Below, piece by piece: positions 1 to 10,837 of a stretch of 64,000 nucleotides of DNA. The notes below the pieces were generated by a model that was given only the letters and a program-made list of their open reading frames with translations, was not told the origin of the DNA and ran no database searches. Position numbers and translations under genes: made by a program. Source of the DNA: CAVWDU01 sp963753815 (lineage in GTDB: Bacteria > Pseudomonadota > Gammaproteobacteria > Pseudomonadales > Halieaceae); NCBI GenBank assembly GCA_963753815.1, contig CAVWDU010000007.1, positions 434,001-498,000 on the forward strand, in the 5' to 3' direction. How positions within the stretch are numbered: the stretch's first letter is position 1; every line of letters starts with the position of its first letter.

Positions 1-965
1 GCGCCGGACGGGCTGCGCAAGATCAACGTGATGGACATACCGCGTTACGTGCTCGAGCCGGGCGATGAGCTGCCGATCAGGGCCCTGCTGGTGTACAACC
101 ACAACCCGGTGGCGGTGCACCCGGAGCAACAGCGTATGCGCGAGGCGCTGCTCTCGGAAGACGTGTTCGTGGTCGGCAGTGATGTGAGCATGACCGACTC
201 CATGCGCTGCTGCGACCTGGTGCTGCCGGCGACGACCCACTTCGAGTACGGTGATCTCTACAAGGCCTACGGCCACCGCTACCTGCAGCGCTCGCGGGCC
301 GTGATACCGCCGCAGGGTGAAGCCGTGACCAACATGGAGCTGTTTCGCCGGCTTGGCACAACGCTTCGGCTTTCCCGATGACTGCTTCCACGACAGCGAC
401 GAGGCACTCGCAAGGCAGGCGCTCGGGCGAGAAAGCGGACGCCTTACTGGAGCGGGCGGAGCGCGGCGCCGTCGATATGAGCGACCACGCCGAGCCCGCG
501 ATGCTTCGCGGTGGCGAATTCACCACCCCCAGCGGCCGGATCGAGTTGTACAGCGACGCCATGGAAGCCCACTGCGGCCAGGGCGTGCCCCGGTACCTGG
601 CGTTGAGTGAGCGACGCCGATTCATCCTCGTCTCGCCCGCCTCCGAGCAGCGCGTAAACTCAACCTTCGGCGGCCTCGCATCGCAGCAGCGGGACCTGCA
701 GTGCGAGATACATCCGCAGGATGCCGACGAATTCGGCATCGGCGACGGCGACCTGATCGTGCTCTATAACGACGGCGGTGAAGTGCAGCTCCCCGCCTCA
801 CTGACCGACGCGGTCCGGCCGGGCACCCTGTTCGTTCCCAAGGGCGCCTGGATCGCCGATTCGGCCACCGGTTGCACGGCGAACGCACTCATCCCCGGCG
901 ACCGCGAAGCCGCCATCGGCGGCGCCTGTTACTACGATTGTACCGTCGACCTGCGGCTGGCATAG
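1..965 (+). CDS. Molybdopterin oxidoreductase, C-terminal part (5' end outside window; two frameshifts)
   Basis: The visible part is the end of a large molybdenum bis-MGD oxidoreductase of the DMSO reductase/formate dehydrogenase superfamily. Frame 1 (to about 355) has the family-typical stretch LLVYNHNPVAVHPEQ, then VLPATTHFEYGD. Frame 2 (about 353-430) continues with AQRFGFPDDCFHDSDEAL. Frame 3 (about 430 to the TAG at 963-965) carries GGEFTTPSGRIELYS and the C-terminal molybdopterin-dinucleotide-binding beta-barrel beginning near RRRFILVSPASEQ. Each frame continues the same protein, so two single-base indels near 355 and 430 are likely sequencing errors. The N-terminal iron-sulfur and catalytic regions lie outside the window, so the substrate cannot be named. 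Confidence 0.82.
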
Positions 966-1184
966 CGCTAAACCACGACTTTCTCTTCTTCGACCCGCCG
1001 TTGTCGGATTAACGCGCACATTACAAACTTGCTGTCCGCGGGGCTAACTCGCAGCCGTCTCCCAAGTTGATCAACACTGAACGGCCGTATCGGCAGAGTG
1101 CTCTGTGTCCGTTCGTATAGGCACGGTGGTCCGGCAACGCCGCGTCCCCGTAAAGTCCCGCGACAACCCTGCGGGTGGTAAGCC

Positions 1185-2730
1185 GTGAGCGACTACGACA
1201 CTATCGTTATCGGGGCCGGGCACAACGGCCTCATCTGTGCAACCATGCTCGCCCGGGTCGGGCACAGTGTACTCCTGGTCGAGGCCAATGAACGCGTCGG
1301 AGGACTGGCCGCCGATCGCGAGTTCCACCCCGGTTTTCACGCGCCCGTGGCGAACACGCTGTACGCCATGCCCACTGCGGTCATCAAGGACCTGCGGTTG
1401 AAGGAGCACGGCTTCCTGCCGGCCACGGAGACCATGCCCCTCGTCGCCCTCTCCCCCGAGGAACCGCCCATCACGATCAGCGGCGACACCGTACTCGGGG
1501 CGGGCGATGCGGACAGCGCCGCCTACCCCGCTTATCGCCGGCAACTCGATACGTTCCAGAAGGCCCTGGCGCCGTTCTGGTCCAGGACCATGCCGCGCAT
1601 CGGCGACACGGATCGTAAGGCGCTCACGACCTTCGGGCACATGGGCCTCAAGCTGCGCATGCTGGGACGTGACGACATGCTGGAGTTCTTCCGCGTTGCG
1701 ACCCTGCCGATGCGCGACCTGGTCGACGAGCACTTCACCAGTGATGCGCTCAAAGCAGCCCTTTGCTGGGACGGCCTGGTGGGCAGCAAGATGGCGCCGA
1801 GATCACCGAACCAGGCGGTACTCACCCTGCTCATGCGGATGGCGGGGGCTAACGGCGGCGAGCATGTCGTTCCCCATGGCGGCATGGCCGGTTTCATCGG
1901 CGCGCTGGAAAGGGCCGCCGCGGCGGCGGGCGTGGTGACACGGCTCAATACGGCCGTTGCCAACATAATCGTCGAGGGCGATGAACAAGGCCAGCGCTGT
2001 GCTGGTGTACGCCTGGCCGATGGTGAAGAGATCATGGCGAAGCGAGTGGTCTCCAGCGCCGACCCGCAAACCACGTTCCTGAAACTGGTGGGCGCGCCGC
2101 ACCTGGAAATCGAGTTCAGCAACCGCATCCGCCGCCTGCGCTGCGACGGTTACGTGGCCAGGTTGAATCTCGCTCTGGGCGGGCCGCCGACGTTTACCGA
2201 CGTGGGGCATCCCGACGGGCGGATGATCATCGCACCCGACATGGACGCCATCGAGTTCGCCTGGGACGACGCCAAGTACGGCGAAGTCACCGAGAACCCG
2301 GTCATGGAAGTCACACTCCCGAGCCTGCGGGAGCCCGGCGTGGCGCCCGCGGGTCAACACGTGCTGAGCGCCAACGTCATGTACATCCCCGGCGAGCCCG
2401 AGGGCGGCTGGACGGAGGAGCGCCGCACCGAACTGGTGACCCGCCTGACCGGTATTCTGGAGCGCCACGCACCGGGCATCGGCGAACTCGTTTTACACAG
2501 CGAACTGCTGACGCCGTGCGACCTGGAGCAGCAATACCACGTCACCGGCGGCCACTGGCACCACGCCGAGCCCGCCATCGATCAGCTCCTGATGATGCGC
2601 CCCACCTACGAGGCGGCCCAGTACCGTACGCCCATCGACGGGCTGTTCCTGTGCGGCGCCGGCAGCCACCCCGGCGGCGATATCACCGGCAACCCGGGTC
2701 GCAATGCCGCGCAGGAGATTCTGCGCATGA
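1185..2730 (+). CDS. PYROXD2/phytoene-desaturase-like FAD-dependent oxidoreductase (copy 1)
   Basis: A flavoprotein of about 515 residues. The N-terminal Rossmann motif IVIGAGHNGLICATMLA binds FAD, and the C-terminal motif LFLCGAGSHPGGDITGNPG is the second FAD-contact signature of the PYROXD2/phytoene desaturase superfamily. The middle section HVVPHGGMAGFIGALERA matches the usual glycine-rich segment. The GTG start at 1185 follows a weak GGGTGG. The frame stays open to 2915, but homology stops at about 2730, where the next FAD gene begins (ATG at 2727), so the extension is out-of-frame noise from an indel at the junction. It is the first gene of a run with another FAD oxidoreductase and a GcvT-like protein. 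The superfamily oxidises very diverse substrates, so none is inferred here. Confidence 0.85.
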
Positions 2731-4356
2731 AGCGGCTACGATGCGATCATCATCGGCGCGGGCCACAACGGCCTGACCGCGGGCGCCTACCTGGCCAAGG
2801 CCGGCCTGGATGTGCTGGTGGTGGAGAAGAACGACTATATCGGCGGCGCCGCCGTGTCCCGGGAGATGCACGACGGGCTGGTTCTACTCGAGCTGCTCCT
2901 ATGTCTGCTCCATGATGCGCCAGTCTATCCACCGCGACCTGGACCTCACCCGGCATGGACTGCTGCTGGTGCCATACCTCGGCACGGTGAACTTCAGCGA
3001 CAGCGGCGACCGGGTACTGATCGACTACCCGAACGAGGAGGCCGCCTACCTGGAACTGCGAGCGCCACTCGCCGCACGATGCCGATGCGATGTCACGATT
3101 CCAGGCCGACCTGGGGCGCTATGCACAACTGATCCGCAAAACCCTGCTGCGGACACCGCCGGACCCAAGCTCCGCTTCAAACCGCGCGATATCATGGAGT
3201 TGTTGTGGCTGGCCAAACAGTTCTGGGGCCTGGGCGAGCGGGAGCTGTACGAATACATTCGCTTTTTCACCATGAGCGCCGCGGACTTTCTCGAAGACTA
3301 CTTCGAGGACGAATTGATCAAGGCCGCGATGGCCAGCCCCGGGCATCATCGGCACCGCCCTGGGGGTGTATTCCCCGGGTTCAGCCTACATACTGCTGCA
3401 CCACGTCATGGGTGACGTCGACGGCAACGTCGGGGCCTGGGGCCTGGCCCGCGGTGGCATGGGCGCCATTTCCAAGGCCCTGGCGGGCGCGCTCAAGGAA
3501 CACGGCGGGGACATCCGCACCGAGGCCGGCGTCGACAGGATCCTGGTGCGCGACGGGGCGACGGTCGGTGTCGCGCTGGAAAACGGCGACGAACTCCACG
3601 CCGACATCATCGTCTCCAATCTCGACGCGAAGCGCACCTTCACCCAGGTCATGGATGAACGCGATCTCCCGCCGGGCATCCACAAGCGGGCCAGCAACTT
3701 CAAGATCCGTGGCTCATCGGGCAAGGTCAACATCGCGCTCTCCGGGCTGCCCCGCTTCAACGCGGTGCCGGACAACCGCTATATCAACCGCGGCGGCCAG
3801 GGCTTTACCGGATCGCTGGAGACAATGGAAAGAGCCTACGACTGCTGGAAGCGGGGGCGCTGGTCAGACGACCCGTTCATCGAGACCGTGATCCCCTCCG
3901 CCTGGGAACCCACGGTCGCACCCCCCGGCTGCCACTGGATGTCCTGCTTCGTGCAGTACTGCCCGCCGCAACTGGCCGACGGCGACTGGACACCCGAGAA
4001 ACGCGATGCCTTCGGCGCCACCGTCATCGACAAGATCGAGCGCTACGCGCCCGGGTTCAAGGACCTGGTGGTCCATGCTGGAAATCCGCACGCCCCACGA
4101 GATCGAGAACGAGATCGGCCTTACAGAAGGTAATATTTTCCAGGGCGAACTGACCATCGACCAGTTGCTGTTCAACCGGCCGTTCCCGGGTTTCGGGCAG
4201 TACCGGATGCCGCTGCAGAACATGTATATGTGCGGCTCCTCCACCCACCCGGGCGGCGGCGTGTCGTCGGCCTGCGGCGCCAACGCGGCACGGGAGATAC
4301 TGCGTGACCTGAAGCGGCCCAACACCGTGCCCGAGGACGACTTCTACGATGAGTAA
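2727..4356 (+). CDS. PYROXD2/phytoene-desaturase-like FAD-dependent oxidoreductase (copy 2), with about six frameshifts
   Basis: The conceptual protein is about 540 residues and is assembled from all three frames. It starts near 2727 (DAIIIGAGHNGLTAGAYLA), changes frame near 2730 and 2885 (SYVCSMMRQSIHRDLDL), near 3065 (RHSPHDADAMSRFQADLG), near 3165 (KLRFKPRDIMELLWLAKQ), near 3345 (ALGVYSPGSAYILLHHVMG) and near 4078 (EIRTPHEIENEIGLTEGN), and ends with MYMCGSSTHPGGGVSSACG. Every segment keeps recognisable family sequence, and there are no nonsense substitutions inside segments. Five of the shifts are net +1; one, in a CCC run near 3165, is net -1. It overlaps the start of the downstream aminomethyltransferase by 8 bp, as in a translationally coupled operon. 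Probably intact in the organism. Confidence 0.78.
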
Positions 4357-5569
4357 TCCTGACATCCTGCGCATGAATCCCGACGACCCCTACGCCGGGG
4401 AGCGGCTCAAGCTGTCGCCGTTTCACGATCGACAGGCGCCGCTGAACCTCCGCGATGCCTGGTCATCATGGAACGGCTACAAGTTCGCCGATTACTACTA
4501 CGACACCGACTACGAGTACTTCTGCATCCGCAACACCTGCGGCACCTACGACATCTGCCCGATGCAGAAGTACCTGATCGAGGGCCCCGATGCGCTGCCC
4601 ATGCTTAACCGCATGGTCACCCGTGACGTGAACAAACTGCGCGTGGACCGGGTGACCTACGTTGCCTGGTGCACGGATACCGGCCGCCTGATCGACGACG
4701 GCACCATTTTCAGGCTGGGCGAGCAACGCTACATGCTCACCTGCGGCAGCCCCTGCCTGGCCTGGCTGCGCAAGAGCGCGCTGGGCTTCGAGAACCTGAG
4801 CATACGTGAGTACACGGAAGACCTCGCGGGGCTGTCGCTGCAGGGCCCGACCAGCTTCGCCGTGCTCAAGCGTATGGGTTTCACGGCCGTGGCGGACCTA
4901 AAACCCTTCGGTATCATGCGCCTGCCGTTCGAAGGCAGCGAACTGATGATCTCCCGCACCGGCTTCACCGGCGACCTGGGCTACGAGTTGTGGATAGAGC
5001 CGGAGCTTGCCCTGGCCCTGTGGGACGCGCTCTACGCGGCGGGTGCGGACTATGGCATCCAGCCCTATGGCGAGGCCGCCACCAACATGGCCCGCCTGGA
5101 AGCGGGCTTCATCATGCCCTACATGGAGTTCAACGAGGCGCTGAAAACTGTCAATTTCGAGTACGACCAGACCCCGCTTGAACTGGACCTGGGCTGGCTG
5201 GTGGATTTCAAAAAGCCGCACTTCAATGGTCGTACCGCGCTGCTCAAGCAGTACCGGAAGGGTATCGAGCGGAAGCTCGTCAAGCTGGATATCGAGGGCA
5301 ACAAGCCCGCCGACGGCGCGATACTCTACAGCGACAAAGGCTGCAGCCATGAAATCGGCTACGTCACCTCGGGCATGTGGTCACCCGCGGTCAAGGCCAA
5401 TATCGCGCTGGCCATGGTCGACACCAACGCGCGGGGAGGCGACATCTGGGCGGAGATCTACTATCAGCGGGAACTGCGCCACCACCACAAGGTGGCGCGA
5501 TGCGCGATCAGCCGCAAGCCCTTCTGGGCACCGGCTCGAGCGCGCCAGACACCGCCCGGGGAGTACTGA
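4349..5569 (+). CDS. GcvT-family aminomethyltransferase (folate-dependent demethylase-like)
   Basis: A 406-residue member of the GcvT/DmdA/sarcosine-dehydrogenase C-terminal family, which moves a one-carbon group from a substrate to tetrahydrofolate. Visible family features are CGTYDICPMQKYLIEGPDA (residues about 60-80), the central LSLQGPTSF, and RTGFTGDLGYELWIEPELAL near residue 200. The C-terminal barrel includes ELDLGWLVDFKKPHFNGR and a region near residue 335 that reads IGYVTSGMWSP. The ATG overlaps the end of the preceding FAD oxidoreductase, so the pair is probably co-expressed. FAD oxidoreductase plus GcvT-like protein is the usual logic of oxidative N- or S-demethylation with folate as acceptor; the substrate is not evident. 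It is not simply glycine-cleavage T protein, since no gcvH or gcvP is nearby. Confidence 0.85.
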   Translation: MSNPDILRMNPDDPYAGERLKLSPFHDRQAPLNLRDAWSSWNGYKFADYYYDTDYEYFCIRNTCGTYDICPMQKYLIEGPDALPMLNRMVTRDVNKLRVDRVTYVAWCTDTGRLIDDGTIFRLGEQRYMLTCGSPCLAWLRKSALGFENLSIREYTEDLAGLSLQGPTSFAVLKRMGFTAVADLKPFGIMRLPFEGSELMISRTGFTGDLGYELWIEPELALALWDALYAAGADYGIQPYGEAATNMARLEAGFIMPYMEFNEALKTVNFEYDQTPLELDLGWLVDFKKPHFNGRTALLKQYRKGIERKLVKLDIEGNKPADGAILYSDKGCSHEIGYVTSGMWSPAVKANIALAMVDTNARGGDIWAEIYYQRELRHHHKVARCAISRKPFWAPARARQTPPGEY

Positions 5570-5624
5570 CAGGGCTGGCATTCTGTCGGACTCACGGGTC
5601 CGCCGAATCGGTGAGACATGGCGG

Positions 5625-6446
5625 CTAGCTCACGGACCTTTCCCCGGCGTCGACGCCTTCTATTTCCTCGCGCCACTCCGACAGGTTCATGCCGATCGCC
5701 ATGAATCCCAGTATCCAGAGCGCTTCATCCCAGGCAAACATCCAGTGACCGCGAAACGCCCAGTAAGCAGCGATGAACCAGAGCGCTGCGTAGAGGACTA
5801 CATTCAGTGAGCGGGCACTCCGCAGGGCGCGCCCGCCCGTGACACCCTGCTCCTGCAGCCTCACCATCACCTCGATCATGGCGAGAATCAGGAGCCAGAT
5901 CATCACCTCCATGAAGTCAGCCCAGGCCAGCTGCCACTCGATGCGCATGCCAGCAGCATCAGAGACCAGCTGCTCCTGGTCGAAAATAAACAGGGGCGGC
6001 GTCACCGGAATCTCCGCGCAGTTCGCGGGCGTCAATTCCTGGTACTCAAGGTTGCGGGCGAAACTGAGGTCTCGCTCCGTGAGTTCGCAGAGCGTCGTCG
6101 GCCCGACTTCGGCGGCCCGGTCCAGCTCCAGCAGATAGGCTCCGTAGGCAAACACCGCGTGACCGATAAACAGGATGCACACCACGCGCAAAGCCTGCAT
6201 CAGGCGCACACGCCAGGGCGTAAAGGCCGCATCGGGAAGCACGTAGGTCTCGAGTTCGAACAACAACAGCAACAGCAACCAGGCGGCGACGTCCAGAGTA
6301 GTGGCAAAAGACGCGGTCCAGTCGTGCCACTTCCACCCGGCGTGAGCCGTATGACGTGCCAGGTTGATGTCGTTGAACACGTAGTAAATGAAATTCAGCA
6401 ACAAAAGGGTATACACGACGATCTTGATGACCTGTCGCGGATTCAT
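5625..6446 (-). CDS. Integral membrane protein of unknown function
   Basis: A 273-residue membrane protein that I do not recognise. From the start MNPRQVIKIVV (CAT at 6444-6446) it has hydrophobic helices at about residues 7-25, 45-65, 80-105, 180-200, 220-240 and 245-260. A polar loop at about residues 110-170 contains two cysteines (TTLCELTE and PANCAEIP), probably periplasmic and possibly disulfide-linked. An in-frame start 38 codons upstream exists, but its extra residues are not hydrophobic and it has no better ribosome site. It points toward the aminomethyltransferase (convergent, 55 bp gap) and is probably not part of that operon. Confidence 0.6.
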   Translation of the reverse strand: MNPRQVIKIVVYTLLLLNFIYYVFNDINLARHTAHAGWKWHDWTASFATTLDVAAWLLLLLLFELETYVLPDAAFTPWRVRLMQALRVVCILFIGHAVFAYGAYLLELDRAAEVGPTTLCELTERDLSFARNLEYQELTPANCAEIPVTPPLFIFDQEQLVSDAAGMRIEWQLAWADFMEVMIWLLILAMIEVMVRLQEQGVTGGRALRSARSLNVVLYAALWFIAAYWAFRGHWMFAWDEALWILGFMAIGMNLSEWREEIEGVDAGERSVS

Positions 6447-7039
6447 GGCAAAGAATCGACCACCTTCCCCTGCGGCAGGCGCCTCGCCGCTCACCTGATC
6501 ACCGATTGCCAACAGCCCCCCTCCCCACGGCTCGGAAACCAACCGTCGTCCCGCTATCAATACGTCTGATCACGACGATAGCACAGGCCCACATGGCATC
6601 GTCGCCGCCTATACGCCCACACACCAGAATCTCGATGGTCGTTAACAGCCCCACCCCACAGGCAGCAGCAACGTTAAACCCTGCCGATAGACAATGAGCG
6701 GGATTGGGCTTTTCGGGGGCGTCTGGCGGCAGGGACGCCGCCAGCGAGCCTGCGCATGGACGCGCGTTGTTTGGCGTCCCCCGGAAAGCCCGATCGTGCT
6801 CGTTGTCTGCTCGAAAGTCACAGGCGGCACTATATGCAGTCGCCGCACCTGGCCGGCCGCACCTCGGCCGGCCGCACCTCGCCGGCCGCACCTGGCAAGG
6901 GCCAATCGGAGTTAATCCAGAACTCGACACTGTCCGTAGGGTATTTTAAGTACGTCCAAGACAAAGCCTGGACATCCTGATCGACTGTCTGCACATTATC
7001 GGGATCAATTGCGCGGACTACAGGTGGAGGGTAACGTTC
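6447..7039. other. Non-coding interval between divergent genes
   Basis: There are 593 bases between the divergent membrane protein and the SnoaL-AraC regulator. Short open frames exist on both strands, but none has a recognisable protein or a good ribosome-binding site. The only clear structure is the GC-rich tandem repeat at 6841-6893. The regulator's promoter should lie in the AT-richer stretch about 6920-7020. Confidence 0.5.
6841..6893. repeat. GC-rich short tandem repeat, unit about 14-15 bp
   Basis: The unit GCCGGCCGCACCT with one or two joining bases is present three times, preceded by a partial copy (CGCCGCACCT). The unit contains the palindrome GGCCGGCC. The array is non-coding. Such arrays arise by slippage; no function can be assigned. 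Confidence 0.8.
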
Positions 7040-7808
7040 ATGGAGTCACCGCAGCATTTCGTCGAGAGCTATATCGACGCCTGGAACAGCCACGATGCGC
7101 CTGCCGTCGCCGGACACCTGGGCGCCCACGGCCGCTACATCGACGTGCCCAGCCAGCAGCAACTGGCGGGTGAGACCCTGATCGAGCACCTGGTCGACTA
7201 TTTCAGCAGCGATAACTACCGCTACGACATCGTCGGCGACGTGTTGTTCAACGGCAACACCATCGCTTTCCAGTACCGCGTCGTACCCGAGCATCCCGCC
7301 GCAGGCGACCCCGGACTGGGGCGGCGCCGAGTTCATAGAACTCGAGGGCGATGTCGCCCGGCAGATAAGCGATTACTACAGGCTGCCGGGCGCGGGCTCC
7401 CGGCGCTCGGAACTGGCTACTGACGGCCGCCGCTACGCCAAATCGGGGCTCAGCGAGGCGGCCATGGCCCGGCTACTCCAGGCCCTGAAAACGGCAATGG
7501 AGGACGAGAAGGTCTACCTGGACCCGGAGCTGTCGCTACCCCGTCTGGCAGACGGGCTGGGTTGCTCGGTAAATCATCTGTCGCAGGCCATCAACGCCGG
7601 CCACAACCTGAGTTTTTTCGATTACATCAATCACTACCGGGTCGCCGAGGCGGCACGGATGCTGCGCCAGAAGGACTGCCGCTTTCCGGCGGTGCTGGAT
7701 GTTGCGCTGTCAGTGGGCTTCAATTCGATATCGACGTTCTATACCGCTTTCAAGAAATCGACGGGGCAAACCCCGGCAAAGTACCGGCGCACCCAGCCAC
7801 ACATATAG
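7040..7808 (+). CDS. NTF2/SnoaL-like domain fused to an AraC-type DNA-binding domain (one frameshift)
   Basis: A transcriptional regulator of about 256 residues. Residues 1 to about 115 are a SnoaL/NTF2-like cone domain (ESYIDAWNSHDAPAVAGHL, then HLVDYFSSDNYRYDIVGDV), which would be the ligand pocket. A single extra base between about 7285 and 7305 moves the frame; the text then continues TPDWGGAEFIELEGDVARQI, which completes the NTF2 fold. Residues about 150-255 are an AraC/XylS double helix-turn-helix (LPRLADGLGCSVNHLSQAIN and FNSISTFYTAFKKSTGQTPAKYR). The gene lies between the FAD/GcvT genes and the glutamine synthetase/PuuB-like genes, so it may control this catabolic region. The ligand is unknown. 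Confidence 0.8.
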
Positions 7809-7868
7809 CTTCCCGGGGCTCCCAACAGCTTCGGCCCGCCGCATAACAGGATACCCACGACTGGTCGA

Positions 7869-9252
7869 CTAGAGGGCACGCAGGTACCACTGATAGTCGA
7901 GGTCGGGCACCTGCCCGTGATAATCATCGCTCTCGCCCTTGCGTCCCGTCGCGTAAGCCTCCGCAAACATCCTCCCGAGGTACTCCGGGAGCACATCGCC
8001 CTCGCGGAATATCCGGATAGCCTCGTCAAGCCGCGTCGGCAGCGTCGTTGCCGCCTCTGAAAGATCCGCTTCCCGGGGCACCGGCTCCGCAGGCTCACGC
8101 GCGCGCTGCATGCCCACATGTATACCCGCCAGCACGGCAGCCAGCACGAGATAGGGGTTGGCATCGGCGCCGGCGATACGGTGCTCTATGCGGCGGTTTT
8201 CTTCGGAGGAGCGCGGTATCCGCAGCGCCACCTCACGGTGATCGTAGCCCCAGCTGGCCCCTGAGGGCGCAAACGCACCGGCCTTGAAGCGGCGATAGGA
8301 GTTCGGGTTGGGTGCAAAAATTGCCATCCCCTGGTCGATGGTGTCGCCGAGGCCGGCCACTGCATGACGCAGTGGCGGCATCAGCCGCGGCGGATCTGTG
8401 GGCTCGGGGTCGGCAAAGACGTTGCTGCCATCGGTATGCATAGACGCTGGCATGTATGTGCATGCCGCTGCCGGCGAGATCGGCGAACGGTTTGGCCATG
8501 AAGGTGGCGCCCAGCCCGTGTTTGCGAGCGACCCCTTTCACAATTCGCCGCAGCAGCAGCCCGTGGTCACCGGCTGTCACCGCATCCTTCTGGTGGTGGG
8601 TATTGATCTCCCATTGCCCCGGCGAGAACTCGCTGTGAATCGCAGTCAGCGGAACCCGCTGTATTTCGCAGGCCTCGTGTACGTCGTTGAGAAAGGCATC
8701 GCAGTCAAAAAGGTCGTCTGGCATGCAGTACTGAATTCCCGTCTGCCGCAGGCCCGTACCGGGAACCCGGCCCAGCAGCGGGCTTGGTCGGGCTTCGTCA
8801 CCCGCTTCCAGCAGATAGAATTCCAGTTCCGTCGCCACTGTTGGCGACAGGCCGTCACTGGCGTAGCGGTCGAGGACCGCCAGCAGTGGGCTGCGCGGAT
8901 CCAGCCATTCCACCTCACCCTCACGCCATGAATAGGTGGTGAGAACCTGCGCGACCGGAGACCCGTACCAGGGCACACGCGACAGCGTCCCGGCAACGGG
9001 CCGGATGACCTGGTCTGGATCACCGCCGACCTCGCTCTGGGAAACACCGTCATAGAGGTCACCCCGGATTCCTAGCAGGGGTATGGTGCGCGGCACTGCG
9101 AAACTGCCGTTGAACAATGCGCTGAATTCGGATTTCTGGATACGCTTGCAACGCAGGAGCCCATTGAAGTCTGGCATCAGCACTTCCAGCAATTGAATGT
9201 CTGGGTTGTCGCCGAGGAATGCGTCGAGTTCCTCCTGTCGCGCAAGTTTCAT
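7869..9252 (-). CDS. Glutamine synthetase family protein (gamma-glutamylpolyamine synthetase-like), one frameshift
   Basis: A protein of about 460 residues of the GS-III/PuuA-type branch, which ligates glutamate to amines using ATP. Seen are the beta-grasp N-terminus (VLMPDFNGLLRCKRI), metal and glutamate residues in TELEFYLLEAG and EFSPGQWEINTHH, the GSGMHIHAS motif, and the ATP/glutamate segment NSYRRFKAGAFAPSGASWGYD followed by RIEHRIAGADANPYL. The frame changes near 8436 (minus strand HASVY, then DGSNVFADPEP), consistent with one extra base. Its neighbour is a PuuB-like amine oxidase, and the PuuA-PuuB pair is the start of the gamma-glutamyl route for putrescine or other amines. No adenylylation loop typical of GlnA is evident. 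The actual amine is not known. Confidence 0.85.
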
Positions 9253-9410
9253 AAGGCTACCGGACTGGTTGGGTTAATGGTCAGGCTAGAAATGTGTTAA
9301 ACAATCCTCTACCTGCCGTATAGGGGTGAAGTCGAGCGGTATCGGCTTCGGCTATGCTTCCCGTCATAATACGCCGGTACGACCGGCCAGGTACACGGGA
9401 GGACTACCTC

Positions 9411-10713
9411 ATGTTGGGTCTGCGCACCCCCAGGGAGAGCAGCGAGCACACCGACTCCTACTACGCCGCCAGCGCCAACTGGAACACTGATTACCCGCGG
9501 CTCGAGGATGACATCAGCTGCGACGTGGTCGTCGTCGGCGGAGGGTTCAGCGGGGTCAATACGGCACTGGAGCTGGCGGAGCGGGGTTTCGATGTCGTGC
9601 TCCTTGAAGCGAATCGCGTTAGCTGGGGCGCCACCGGCCGCAACGGCGGCCAGATTATCGGCGGCCTGGGTCACGATCCGGAGCGCTTCGTAAAGATCAT
9701 CGGCGAAGAGGGCGTACGCACCATTTACCAGATGGGTCTCGAGGCGCGCGAGGTCATCCGCGAGCGGGTAGAAACCTACGACATCGAGTGCGACTTGAAG
9801 TGGGGCTATTGCGATGTCGCCCTCAAGCCCCGGCACATGAAGCAGTTCGCCGAGTGGCGGGATTTTGAGAAGAGCATCGGCAACCCGCACCCCTACACCC
9901 TGCTGGACCGCGAGGAACTGGGCGAATTTGTGCGCTCTGAACGTTACCTGGGGGGGCTGCACAATACCGCCAACGGCCATATCCAACCCCTGAACCTGTG
10001 TATTGGCGAAGCCAGGGCGCTGGAGACCCTCGGGGGGCGTATCTTCGAACAGTCCCGGGTAGAGGCCCTGGAACACGGGGAGCGGCCAACGGTGCGCACC
10101 GCACAGGGAAGCGTCAACGCGCGCCAGGTGGTCTTCGCTGGCAACGCCTACTTGGGTGGGCTGATACCGCAAGCTCGCCAGCCGCATCCTGCCGTCATCG
10201 AGCTCGATCATCGCCACTGAGCCCCTGGCCGCAGAGCTCGCCGCAAAAGTGCTGCCCGGTGACGTCGCGGTCTGCGATCCGCGCACCGCCCTCGACTATT
10301 TCCGCCTCTCCGCCGACAAACGCATGCTGTTCGGCGGCCTGTCCAATTATACCGGCATGGAACCCAGCGACCTGGAAGGGGTGATGCGCCGCAAGATGGA
10401 AGCCGTGTTCCCGGACCTCGAAGGCGTCCGCATCGACTACGCCTGGAGCGGCTGGATCGGTATCGGGCTGAATCGCATGCCCCAGCTGGGGCGGCTGGCG
10501 GACAATGTCGCCTACATACAGGCATACTCAGGTCATGGTGTGGCACCCACCCATATCATGGCGCGTATCACCGCGGAAATGATCGCCGGCGAGTCCGATC
10601 GCTTCGAGGTAATGGCCAGCATCAGGCACTGGCCCTTCCCCGGCGGCAAGCTGCTGCGACGCCCTGCCCTCGCTATCGGCATGGCCTATTACAAGGCGCT
10701 GGACGCACTTTGA
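9411..10713 (+). CDS. FAD-dependent amine oxidoreductase, PuuB/DAO family (one frameshift)
   Basis: A protein of about 433 residues of the DAO fold related to gamma-glutamylputrescine oxidase. The N-terminus has DSYYAASAN, typical of PuuB-like proteins, then the FAD motif VVVGGGFSGVNTALELAERG and WGATGRNGGQII. The C-terminus has RMLFGGLSNY, YAWSGWIGIGLNRMPQLG and YSGHGVAPTHIMARITAEMI, the usual flavin-contact region. One extra base near 10167 (ATACCGCAAGCTC instead of a three-base step) moves the frame from 0 to 1; both halves are clear family sequence. The ATG at 9411 has GGAGG at 9398-9402, so it is preferred over an upstream ATG at 9354. It is divergent from the PuuA-like gene with about 160 bp between them. 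Confidence 0.85.
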
Positions 10714-10837
10714 GGTGCAGTCGTCCACGGCTTGGTCCGCATGACTGCCGTGAACGGCGACACGCCGCCCAGGATCCGAGGTACTGCCATTTCGGTTGTC
10801 CCGGGGCGACGTATATCCCTTGCCAGCGCAATAACAA

